A stretch of DNA of 64,000 nt from Plectonema radiosum NIES-515 (GTDB lineage: Bacteria > Cyanobacteriota > Cyanobacteriia > Cyanobacteriales > Nostocaceae): assembly GCF_025753815.1 (NCBI RefSeq), contig NZ_JAOWRF010000405.1:1-64000 (forward strand). Reading direction: 5' to 3'. Position numbers and translations under genes: made by a program. The notes beneath the pieces are model-generated. The model searched no databases and had not been told where the DNA came from. It saw nothing but the letters and a program-made list of their open reading frames with translations. This document shows, piece after piece, positions 36,636-45,013 of this stretch (its first letter is position 1; every line of letters begins with the position of its first letter).

Positions 36636-36726
36636 ACATAGGTGTGAAAAAGAATGTAGAGACTATTCTGTGCTACGTCTCTAGAAAGGTTTTAGATAAG
36701 ACATATTTAATTTTTGGAGATGTCTA
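36633..36726. repeat. MITE-like repeat overlapping a methyltransferase stop codon
   Basis: Starts TAGACATA and ends GGAGATGTCTA, with an internal degenerate GTAGAGAC...GCTACGTCTCTAG hairpin and an ATAAGACATATTTAATTT stretch like copy 2 at 4871. Its first three bases are the stop codon of the preceding gene. Confidence 0.75.
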
Positions 36727-36827
36727 TTAAAATCCATAAAAGTGAGACAAAATCTTTTTTAATCTAAAATCTCCAAAGTATTTCAAGCTACATAGCAATG
36801 CCAAAAATATAAATTGAAGCGAACCAA

Positions 36828-37373
36828 ATGAAAAACGATTTGCAGAAAACGTTAAAACACAATCATATAGATTTGTCTAATCTTAGCTATTTACAAAGAA
36901 TTATCTTGATCACCGATGGAACCTTGACAGACATATTAGAAGCGTATTTATTAGAACATATTGAAGTCTTAAAGGTTTCCGAAAAAGTAGAAGTTACTAC
37001 CAAAGAGATTCCGATATTAGAGTTAGAAGCCGGTAGCGAAATCATTGATAGAAGAATATTTTTACAAGGAAAAAATAGTAAAAAAAATTACCTTTATGCC
37101 GAATCAAAAATTGTTCTTGGAAGACTAGATGAAGATTTCAAAAATGGATTATTGAAATCTCAAACACCGATAGGTCATCTTTGGTTAAAATTCCGATTGG
37201 AAACTTTTAAAGAGATTATTGATTCCGGCAAAGAACCTGTTAATGAACTGTCTGCTTATTTTCTAGATACGGAACCAAAAGACCAATTGCTTTTTCGTAC
37301 TTACCGTGTTTTTTCTAATCGGAAACCTATCATGATGATTACAGAAAAATTTCCGCAAAGCTACTTTATCTGA
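36828..37373 (+). CDS. Chorismate--pyruvate lyase-like protein (4-hydroxybenzoate synthesis)
   Basis: A 181-aa protein of the UbiC/DUF98-like chorismate lyase family: LQRIILITDGTLTDILEAYLLEHIEV, LEAGSEIIDRRIFLQG, YAESKIVLGRL and LLFRTYRVFSNRKPIMMITEKFP. The arginines in the RRIFL and FRTYR strands and the Glu in ITEKFP are the residues that bind chorismate/4-hydroxybenzoate in this fold. The reaction splits chorismate into 4-hydroxybenzoate and pyruvate. Next to an adenylation-domain remnant and glycosyl/methyl-transferases, it suggests a hydroxybenzoyl-containing metabolite. It could also feed plastoquinone synthesis, but that gene is normally elsewhere. Confidence 0.82.
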   Translation: MKNDLQKTLKHNHIDLSNLSYLQRIILITDGTLTDILEAYLLEHIEVLKVSEKVEVTTKEIPILELEAGSEIIDRRIFLQGKNSKKNYLYAESKIVLGRLDEDFKNGLLKSQTPIGHLWLKFRLETFKEIIDSGKEPVNELSAYFLDTEPKDQLLFRTYRVFSNRKPIMMITEKFPQSYFI

Positions 37374-37520
37374 AATATTCACTTTTGAGTCAATCAAAAA
37401 GCTTGGATATAAGTGCCTGATTCAATGATATCGACTACCACTTCTTTCTTAAACTATTTGTGGACAGAGTTATGAATTTTTTATGGGCAGAGAAACAAGT
37501 TCAATTACAAAGATAGATGA

Positions 37521-38015
37521 AGAAAAATTATACCCTATCTACTGCACCAGCTTTTAGAAGTCTGCGCCAAGAATTACCCAGATAATGAAGCTGTAATCGA
37601 TAAAAACAGCAGCATTACTTATCGGGAGCTAGATGAACTTTCAAATCGGCTAGCCTACGTCCTCAAAAGCAACGGTGTAATTCGTGGCGATCGCGTGGGT
37701 ATTTGCTTAGACCCATCAATTGAGGAAGTCGTAGCCATTTACGGCATCCTGAAAGCTGGTGCGGCTTACGTCCCTATGGATTCCTATACTCCTGTCCAGC
37801 GAGTAGCTTTTATGATTGAAAATTGCGGAATTAAAGCTCTGGTTACTACTGGGCAAACAATTACGAAGTTCTATACAGAAGAAGTTATAGACAAAGTTTT
37901 TAGCTATGTACAATGCGTAATTATGAAAGTAGTTTTGTCGAAAGATTTGCTCCGGCTCCAGAGTAGAATATTAGATTCAATGAGCATCTTACAACTACAA
38001 GCCTTTCTTGAATAA
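37521..38015 (+). pseudogene. Adenylation (AMP-binding) domain fragment
   Basis: The frame reads HQLLEVCAKNYPDNEAVIDKN, ITYRELDELSNRLAYVLKSNGV, GDRVGICLDPS and YGILKAGAAYVPMDSYTP, the first ~110 residues of an NRPS-type adenylation domain, then loses homology. There is no in-frame start upstream (a TGA precedes it at 37518), and core motifs A3 onward are missing. A remnant of a nonribosomal peptide or acyl-activating enzyme. Confidence 0.82.
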
Positions 38016-38208
38016 AAGTTTAATTTAACGATAAACCCAGAAGAAGTCTTACCAGAGAATTTTGAAACAGTTAATACTATTAAGTCCTTTGTTATTAGCA
38101 AATTAGTAATTGATTGATTGATTAGCGGAATTTTCAGAAAAACTGCATCTAAACCGCATTTTTTAATCAAATTATTTTTTCTGGAATGATGTATGGACTT
38201 TTCGTAAT

Positions 38209-38430
38209 ATGTCTGTTCAGCAAAAATTAGGCACTCAGCGGTTGCAGCGTTTTTTCAAGTTCAACCTAATTTGTTTTTTTGGACTTATTTTCAATAGTTT
38301 AATTGTGAATTTGCTGTTTTATAAGTTCGAGATGAATGAATACATGGCAAAATTGATAGCAATTATTTGTGTTACCCTCTAGAATTTTTCGCTCAACTGG
38401 AAGGTAAACTGGCAAATAACGGAGACATAA
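38209..38430 (+). pseudogene. GtrA-type membrane domain remnant with nonsense codon
   Basis: It reads RLQRFFKFNLICFFGLIFNSLIVN, LLFYKFEMNEYMAKLIAI and ICVTL, then TAG (38380-38382), then in the same frame NFSLNWKVNW before the final stop at 38428. GtrA domains at the end of polyprenol-phosphate glycosyltransferases have VTLWNF...N..W here, so the stop looks like a Trp codon mutated to TAG. The catalytic glycosyltransferase part is absent. Confidence 0.6.
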
Positions 38431-38577
38431 GTATAATTGATAAATAATATTTATCTTGACAGATATTCTTATAATATAATACTCAGGACGCGGATTTTTG
38501 AAATGTCGATATCATATATATACGCCTTTATTAATAGAGGCGAGCATTTCAACCGTTAACAAATTGAGTAAAAGGTA

Positions 38578-39444
38578 ATGACTACTTCTGAAATAACTAC
38601 TGTTGATCAGAAAAACCAGAGAGGAAATTCCTCTACGGGAGAAAACTCATACTCTTCATCAGGTCAAAAAATCTTATTTACCTTGAAGGCGCTTGAGTAT
38701 TTATTACTAGCTGCTATTATCTGCTCTGGCATAATTGTTATTTTTTTGTCAGATAATAAAAGTGCTGTAATTGCTGGAGCAATTTCTCTGACTATTTCGA
38801 TTTTTTTGTTACTCATCAACAAACAAGCATTTGAAGAATCTAAGAATGCCGCTAACCAGTATGGTATTGCCCAAAAAGCTGAACTATATACTTCTCTATT
38901 GACCAATAATAACTCCTTGGAAAAAAATACCTTCATTCCAGCAAGGGCAAAGGCTTTACAGTATTGCCAAGATATGATTGACGATTATAAAAAAACTCGC
39001 AATCTATCGAGAAACCTTTACTATGTTTTGCAAATTGCAACTGTTATTTTATCAGGAGTCACACCAATTTTAGTTTTGGTAGACAAATTGGAAGCCGGAC
39101 AAGCTTGGCTCAAGTGGCTCCCCGTAATCTGTCCGGCTATTGCTTCTATAGTTGCCAGTATAGTTACCTCCTTTCCTTTTCAGAAGAATTCGCTTGCTGC
39201 TAACACAGCCATTGAATTGTTAGAGGCTGAACAAGAGAAGTTTATATTAGGAGTAACTCCGTCTTATCGTTGCTATGATGTATCTGACGAAACTGAACGG
39301 CAACAAAAGGCAAGTCAGGCAATAGAACAGTTTATTGTTCAAGTGAATAACATTCATCTCCAGCAACTGCAACCAATGGAAGAAAAGCAGTCACAGAAGA
39401 CAGAATCAACTGCATCTAACGAGTCAAAATCTCAGCAAAGTTAA
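38578..39444 (+). CDS. DUF4231-family membrane protein
   Basis: A 288-aa protein with two pairs of membrane helices: YLLLAAIICSGIIVIFL with AGAISLTISIFLLLIN, then VLQIATVILSGVTPILVLVDKL with LPVICPAIASIVASIVTSF. After these comes the conserved FQKNSLAANTAIELLEAEQEKFILG segment of DUF4231/SLATT-like proteins, and a Gln/Ser-rich tail. SLATT-type membrane proteins occur in nucleotide-signalling conflict systems, but there is no partner gene here, so no defence role is claimed. Its independent setting among decayed NRPS genes suggests separate acquisition. Confidence 0.75.
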   Translation: MTTSEITTVDQKNQRGNSSTGENSYSSSGQKILFTLKALEYLLLAAIICSGIIVIFLSDNKSAVIAGAISLTISIFLLLINKQAFEESKNAANQYGIAQKAELYTSLLTNNNSLEKNTFIPARAKALQYCQDMIDDYKKTRNLSRNLYYVLQIATVILSGVTPILVLVDKLEAGQAWLKWLPVICPAIASIVASIVTSFPFQKNSLAANTAIELLEAEQEKFILGVTPSYRCYDVSDETERQQKASQAIEQFIVQVNNIHLQQLQPMEEKQSQKTESTASNESKSQQS

Positions 39445-39499
39445 CAAAGTTAATAGTCACTAAAATAAATTTGCCTTGAAAATGGGTAATGGGGAATTG

Positions 39500-39552
39500 C
39501 TAATTGGTAATTCCCCCTTGTCCCCTTGTCCCCTTGTCCCCCTTGTCCATTA
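39500..39552. repeat. CCCCTTGTCC short tandem repeat
   Basis: Tandem CCCTTGTCC units upstream of the condensation-domain remnant, the same type as in the nifE 3' end and at the left window edge. Confidence 0.7.
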
Positions 39553-39585
39553 GGTTTGGTAGAGACGCGATCGCTTGCGTCTGAA

Positions 39586-40153
39586 CTCCAACCGTTAACT
39601 GGAAACGTTTCCCTTGCTCCGATTCAGCATTGGTTTTTTGCCCAAAATTTGCCGCATCCACATTATTGGAACCAAGCAGTAGCAGTTAGTTTAAGCGAAC
39701 CGTTGAACATCAATGCGCTCTTGGTTGCATTAAACGCTTTGGTTGCTCATCATGATGTCTTTCGCTTGGGATTCTGCGAAAATCAGGGCAACTGGGAGCA
39801 ATTTTCTGCTGGGACTCTGGAAAGTCCCTCTTTGCGAATCGAAGACTTTAGCAACTATCCGCTTTCATCGCAAGAACATGCTTTAACAGCTTTCATCGCA
39901 AGAACATGCTTTAACAGCAATTGTCGAAGAAGAACATGGGTCTTTCCAACTTGCTCATGCCCCATTGTTGCGGCTTTTGTATGCCAAAAACCTGAGTGAA
40001 TACGGAAACGTTTTGTATCTCTTCGGACATCATTTAGTTGTAGACGGCGTATCTTGGCGGATTCTGATTGCAGATTTACACCAAGCTTACCAACAGGCGA
40101 TCGCTAAAGTGCCGATTTCTTTACCTTTAAAAACATCCTCTAAGACTGGCTGA
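39586..40153 (+). pseudogene. NRPS condensation domain remnant, broken by a 28-bp duplication
   Basis: Frame 1 reads LTGNVSLAPIQHWFFAQNLPHPHYWNQAV and LNALVAHHDVFRLGF. Frame 2 continues HAPLLRLLYAKNL, LYLFGHHLVVDGVSWRILIADL, which contains the HHxxxDG catalytic motif of condensation/epimerisation domains. The frames are split by an exact 28-bp tandem duplication (39862-39889 and 39890-39917). Start and downstream domains are missing. With the duplication removed the frame would run through, so the break looks recent. Confidence 0.85.
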
Positions 40154-40387
40154 CGTTTGCAATTGGCGATCGCAAGAGTGAAATTCAGTCACAGAGCGGT
40201 ATTAGTATTTTTCTAAAGATGTCTATTAGCCGCAGAAACGGGTAGGGGTGGGGTAATATTAAATCCGTTAGCATCGGAATTATCTATTTTTGAAACGCAG
40301 AGAAGCGCAAAGGCTGACGCAAAGGGTCGCAGAGTTTTTCAGGGGAAAATATCGAATGAGGACTCCGACCCAAGGGCAAATGATATA

Positions 40388-40786
40388 ACTTCCCTACGCT
40401 ACATCATTTTTGGCGGGGAAGCGCTGAATCTGCCAAGTCTGCGTCCCTTAACACCCAACGGCAAAATTGATGGCAAAGAGCTTCCCGCACCGGAAACTAA
40501 ACGGGAAAATCTCGAAGTTGCTTTTGTTCCTCTACCCCCATTGAGGAAATTTTCTTTGAGGAAGAATCGTCTTGGCAACCTAATGAATGGGTGCATGAAA
40601 TTTTCGCCGAACAAGCAGCAAAAAATCCTAATTCTATTGCGGTTGTCTGCTGAGAAAATGGCACAACTTCTAGTGAAGCGAGAAACTTTAGAAGGACGCA
40701 CTCTGAAGATAGCCAAAGCATTTTTACGCTTAAAACAGATGACACCAGAAGAAAAAGCCAGACTGCTCCAAGAAAAGGGCAAATAA
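40388..40786 (+). pseudogene. NRPS adenylation-domain remnant with internal deletion
   Basis: TSLRYIIFGGEALNLPSLRP (a mid-domain adenylation motif) is fused directly to LTPNGKIDGKELPAPE, the A10 motif at the domain end, so about 200 residues have been lost. A different frame then gives IEEIFFEEE and WVHEIFAEQAAKNPNSIAVV, the start of the next adenylation domain, ending in TGA. The 3' end reads LKQMTPEEKARLLQEK. Together with 37521 and 39586 this shows a collapsed multimodular NRPS. Confidence 0.75.
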
Positions 40787-41829
40787 GATGAAGAAATTAC
40801 TTGTAATATCAAGTTCGTTTAAATAACCCTCATTGCCATGGTCGCGAAGCAATCTCAAAAACGCAATTCGCTTGCCTCGTTCCACTCACCAATCTGTTTG
40901 GGTGAAAGGGGTTCATGAAAAAAGGGGTGCATGTGAAAAAGTTATTTAAAAACGCATAAACTTTTTTTCTTATATGACGTCAAGTCTGCCGGACAGAAAC
41001 TTCGTGGGAGCGAGCTTTACCCCTTGTAGGGGTTTAAAGCCCCCTCATAAAGGAGGTTTTATTTGGAGGGAGGTCACAATTCCCGAATCCAAATTCTTTC
41101 CCCTTTCCCCTAATGAGTGAAGGCGGACATATTATATCACGTCCGCGCTTATTACATATGATCTAAAGTCGCATTGCTACGTCTCTACAAGGATTTGGGA
41201 TTTTTTTATTAATGTCAATTAAACGGACATAATATTATGGGTTATCAGCCTATCATGATATAATATCATGTCTGGTTAATTAGGTGTCAAAAAACTACCT
41301 CACCACGCCACCTTGCTCAAACTCCTCCACCCCCGCACCTTTGACGTGGCTCCCCATCAGCTCTCCTTAAAAAGGAGAGCTGATGGGGGTGAGGTTGAGG
41401 TTAAATGGGTATTATAATTAATCATGCACTCCTCGATCTAACAGGATGGTCAGGATTAATTGGTTGCGAAGTTTGCCTATATTTTGCCAATCAATCAAGG
41501 TTGGGCAATTCACGGAAAGCGATAATAATCAAAGAGCAATTTTCTTTGGCTCTCAAGGAGATACTCGCTCTCAACAAAAACCCTTAGAAACTCAAATTAA
41601 AGATTTTGTCCATCACCAGATAGATGTAGGCGATCGCTCAGGTATACTAAACTTAATCGATATTAGACCTGATGCGATCGCCCATACAGAAACACAACCC
41701 ACCCACGACGTTGCAGCAGCGATTCCCTTTGATGATTTTGATATCCATGCTGTAGGGACGCTGAATCTTTATAAGCGTATTATTAACTTAGTCTGACTAA
41801 TTCCAAAAAATTAAAATTAAAAATATTTT
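40787..41829. other. Kilobase without a recognisable gene; GC-rich hairpin
   Basis: Contains a strong palindrome CCCCATCAGCTCTCC/GGAGAGCTGATGGGG with an AAAAA-type loop (41352-41388), a partial hairpin repeat near 41170-41190, and two short overlapping frames (41405-41587, 41446-41796) that I cannot assign. These could be a broken gene; no motif is convincing. Confidence 0.4.
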
Positions 41830-42153
41830 ATGACAAAAAATGACTTAACCACAGTGAGGCAAATTGAACGGATTGAACAACCGACGAGAGAAGTATTTCA
41901 ACGGAATTTTCTCTCTTTTAGAAAACCCGTCATTATCACTGGGGCAATGAGTTGGAATGCGCTCTATTTGTGGACAACTGATTATCTGAAGACCGTCGTC
42001 GGCAATACACAAGTTGATATTAGTGTTTCCCAAAACAGTCTATTCACTGGCAATTTAGATAATGGATTTGCTAAATGGAGACAAAAAATCAACTTCATCG
42101 AGTTCATCTTTCCCAAAGCTAAATTTTTTGACTGTATTATCGAAGCTGGTTAA
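41830..42153 (+). pseudogene. Truncated cupin-like (JmjC-type) protein
   Basis: 107 codons: VRQIERIEQPTREVFQRNFLSFRKPVIITGAM and TTDYLKTVVGNTQVDISVS, the N-terminal third of cupin_8/JmjC-type proteins often encoded in cyanobacterial biosynthetic clusters. The Fe(II)-binding HxD...H core is missing, and the frame ends shortly after homology fades. Most likely a remnant. Confidence 0.7.
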
Positions 42154-42329
42154 ATTTTATTTCTTACGGTTTTTTGGTGGCATCAAGTATACTCACTGGA
42201 AAATTTAAATAAGAAGCTAAATATTTCGGTAATTTTTTGGTCTCAGCCACCTATTAGCCAATTGTTTACTGCTAACGGACGGCGATCGCTAGCACAAATA
42301 CCCAAGATTTTGAAGAGCGCTTTGAAGAT

Positions 42330-43712
42330 ATGAAACCAATCAATCAATTAATTGAAGTAACTCGTGAACTTAGGAATTTTCTTCTCTTCTGGTTTGGTCA
42401 GTCTTTGTCAGAAATTGGCACTCGTCTGACAGGATTTGGCTTGAGTATTTGGGTCTATCAAAACACTCATGCTGTAACACAACTAAGTTTAGTAATATTT
42501 TTCACTACATTACCCGGTGTCTTAATCACTCCCTTAGTCGGTGCATTAGTAGATCGCTGGAATCGGCGGTGGACAATTATTATTAGTGATATACTTGCGG
42601 CTATAATAACACTAACACTGGCTTTATTGCTAATAACTCATAATCTGCAACTTTGGCATACTTATGTTACTGCATTTTTAACTTCATTGTGTGGTTCTTT
42701 TCAAATGACTGCTAAATCAGCAGCCATACCCATGATGATTAAGAGCAATCAAATTGGGAGAGCCAACGGGTTGACTCAGTTCAGCACAGCAGTAGCACAA
42801 CTGACAACGCCAATTTTAGCAGGTATACTTATTGCCAAATTACAACTTCAGAGCTTGCTGCTGATAGATTTTTCTACCTATGTCATTGCCTTGTTCACAC
42901 TACTCTTTATCAAAATTCCTCAACCGGAAAGCAGCACTAAATCTGAAAAACGAATTACAACAATTATTGATGAAATTATTGCAGGCTGGGAAAATATTTC
43001 ATCTCGCCCTTTTTTGGTGCTATTACTGGCATTCATGACAATTCATTTTTTTATTAGTGGGATGACCACTGTCTTGATTGATCCTCTAATATTATCATTT
43101 TCTTCTGCTACAACATTTGGTAATGTTATGGCAGTCGCTGGATGTGGTATGGTTGCTGGCAGTTTTTTTATGAGTATCTGGGGAGGAGGAAAAAAATCCA
43201 TTTCTACTCTGTTTCTGTTTTCTGTTGTCAATGGAATAGGTTTGATAATTGCTGGCATGAAACCTTTTATCCCTACAATAACTTTTGGGATTACTCTTTC
43301 GTTTTTTACCTTGCCGATTATTCTAGGTACTAACTTTACAATTTGGCAAACTAGCGTACACCCGAAACTTCAAGGACGTGTTCTTTCATTGTTCTATACT
43401 GTGGCAGGCTTAGGATTGTCTTTAGGTAATCTTAGTGCTAGTCCACTAGCGGACAAACTTTTAGAACCAATGCTATCTCCTGATGGACTACTTGCGAACA
43501 CTGTGGGACGGTTGCTTGAAACTGGTGAAGGACGTGGAATTGGTTTTTTAATGGTTATGGCAGGATTCTTTGTTGTATTCGCATCACTCAGCTTTTACAC
43601 TTATTTTGGATTTAAACAAATAGGTGGAGAATTGTTAGCTACTGATGGAGAAATACTAGAAAATAAAACAATTAATATCTTAGATTATGAACCTGATAAA
43701 CTGAGAAATTAA
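42330..43712 (+). CDS. MFS transporter (exporter-like), copy 1
   Basis: A 460-aa protein with 10-12 hydrophobic helices. The N-terminus LLFWFGQSLSEIGTRLTGFGLSIWVYQNT and the loop GALVDRWNRRWTIIISD (motif A-like) place it in the MFS_3/enterobactin-exporter-like group. It is clearly related to the second MFS gene at 47431-48714 (same GALVDRWNRRWT, GPLADxxxEPL and GRGIG features). It probably exports the product of this locus or a toxic intermediate. Confidence 0.88.
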   Translation: MKPINQLIEVTRELRNFLLFWFGQSLSEIGTRLTGFGLSIWVYQNTHAVTQLSLVIFFTTLPGVLITPLVGALVDRWNRRWTIIISDILAAIITLTLALLLITHNLQLWHTYVTAFLTSLCGSFQMTAKSAAIPMMIKSNQIGRANGLTQFSTAVAQLTTPILAGILIAKLQLQSLLLIDFSTYVIALFTLLFIKIPQPESSTKSEKRITTIIDEIIAGWENISSRPFLVLLLAFMTIHFFISGMTTVLIDPLILSFSSATTFGNVMAVAGCGMVAGSFFMSIWGGGKKSISTLFLFSVVNGIGLIIAGMKPFIPTITFGITLSFFTLPIILGTNFTIWQTSVHPKLQGRVLSLFYTVAGLGLSLGNLSASPLADKLLEPMLSPDGLLANTVGRLLETGEGRGIGFLMVMAGFFVVFASLSFYTYFGFKQIGGELLATDGEILENKTINILDYEPDKLRN

Positions 43713-43755
43713 TTAGTTCTTGATTTTTGGGTGGGGTGCAGCACCCCACCTAGAA

Positions 43756-44532
43756 TTACAAAGGCTTACGCAGCAGATATAGCCCTGCTGAACGCATATT
43801 TTCTCCTTGCCATACACCAGATGGGACTAATACTTCGTATGATATTGTGTGACGACACATAAAGCCACAGTCGATCAATCGGCAATTATCAATTACATAG
43901 CTGATGGCATCACGAACTTGGGGGTGTGCCGCATCGTCAATCAAAATGTACCCACCGCGACTAAGATAAGGTATGGCGAGCATAATATCAATCAGGGCAT
44001 GATCGTAGGTATGGTCTCCATCAACCAGAATGAAGTCGAAAGACCCTGCCAGCCGAGCCGCTTCAATCATTGCCTCTGGCGAATTCTTCTGTTCGATGTA
44101 GGTAAATTGTTCACCCAAATAGTCGCGCGTTGTTTGAACCAGCTTAAATTCAGGATCGATGCAAACGCCACGAAAATCGTCCAACCCCAGGGCTGCGATC
44201 GCACTCTTGACGATCATAGCCGATCCGCCTGCATCTGTTCCTATTTCCAAATAGCGTTTGGGTCCAATACCGTAGACAAAAGACCAGAGAAAAAGTCTCT
44301 GAGCCAAGGGCATTAGTGAGGGGGAGTTTTCAACTACAGATAGCTCTTCGGGTATTGTCCATTTTATGAGGTTTTCTCCTAATTTATGTACGATTTGCGG
44401 AGCTGACTCTAAGATATTGGATTCTTTTGGTAATTCTGCGGCAGGTGCAACCTCAGTAAATTCTTGCTCGGCTAAATTTGTCGCATTTCGCATTATCTGC
44501 TCAACAAGTATTGTGGTAGCTCCGGTAGTCAT
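43756..44532 (-). CDS. Class I methyltransferase, Methyltransf_24/CmcI-like
   Basis: A 258-aa protein. The SAM-binding core is RYLEIGTDAGGSAMIVKSAI, GVCIDPEFKLVQ, FDFILVDGDHTYDHALIDIMLAIPYLSRGGYILIDDA, with the DGDHTYD and DDA metal/SAM motifs of the Methyltransf_24 family that includes sugar O-methyltransferases. It is transcribed against its neighbours, with its 5' side in a MITE-bearing spacer. Confidence 0.86.
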   Translation of the reverse strand: MTTGATTILVEQIMRNATNLAEQEFTEVAPAAELPKESNILESAPQIVHKLGENLIKWTIPEELSVVENSPSLMPLAQRLFLWSFVYGIGPKRYLEIGTDAGGSAMIVKSAIAALGLDDFRGVCIDPEFKLVQTTRDYLGEQFTYIEQKNSPEAMIEAARLAGSFDFILVDGDHTYDHALIDIMLAIPYLSRGGYILIDDAAHPQVRDAISYVIDNCRLIDCGFMCRHTISYEVLVPSGVWQGENMRSAGLYLLRKPL

Positions 44533-44681
44533 GCGGTTCTCCTTGATGTAATTATGTTGAAATTTTGTGAACGCTTTAGTTCTTTACTGTCGCGAATGCT
44601 GCCACACGATGTAATTTACTCAGCATAACTTAGAACTGGTTTATTGTTGCGGATAGGCTTAAACACTAAAGCGTATTTTGT

Positions 44682-44840
44682 ATAGGGCTATTTCATTCTA
44701 TTTTTAAACGTGGGTTTCCGAAAAATATTCGTGAAAAGCAAAAATTTAACAACCGAAACCACTCCGGAAAAATGCCCATTTTGAGATAATTAACCCATTG
44801 CCATACATAAAAAGTGACATTTTAGAATGAAATAGCCCTG
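44682..44840. mobile_element. MITE with 17-bp terminal inverted repeats and 9-bp target duplication
   Basis: AGGGCTATTTCATTCTA (44684-44700) and its exact complement (44823-44839) bound a ~156-bp non-coding insert. GTATTTTGT flanks it on both sides (44673-44681 and 44841-44849), a 9-bp target-site duplication. It encodes nothing and must have been moved by a transposase elsewhere. The intact duplication implies a fairly recent insertion. Confidence 0.85.
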
Positions 44841-45013
44841 GTATTTTGTTACTTTTTATCATCGTTTTCGACTGAAATACAATTTAATCTCTTGCTATTG
44901 CTTCCCTCTATTAGTAGAATCACTACAAATGAATTGTGATTCATAAATCGCTAATTCCATTACTGATAACCTGATTGTCAACTGATTATCCTTCTTCGTG
45001 GGAGAAAAATCAT

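Noticed and set aside
38578-39444. DUF4231 protein as part of a defence system
   Set aside because: SLATT-like proteins do occur in such systems, but no nucleotide-signalling or effector partner lies beside it; neighbours are NRPS remnants.
41405-41796. Two overlapping frames after a GC-rich hairpin as a new gene
   Set aside because: Neither has a recognisable domain or clear ribosome site, they use different frames, and the surrounding DNA is decayed NRPS/cupin sequence.
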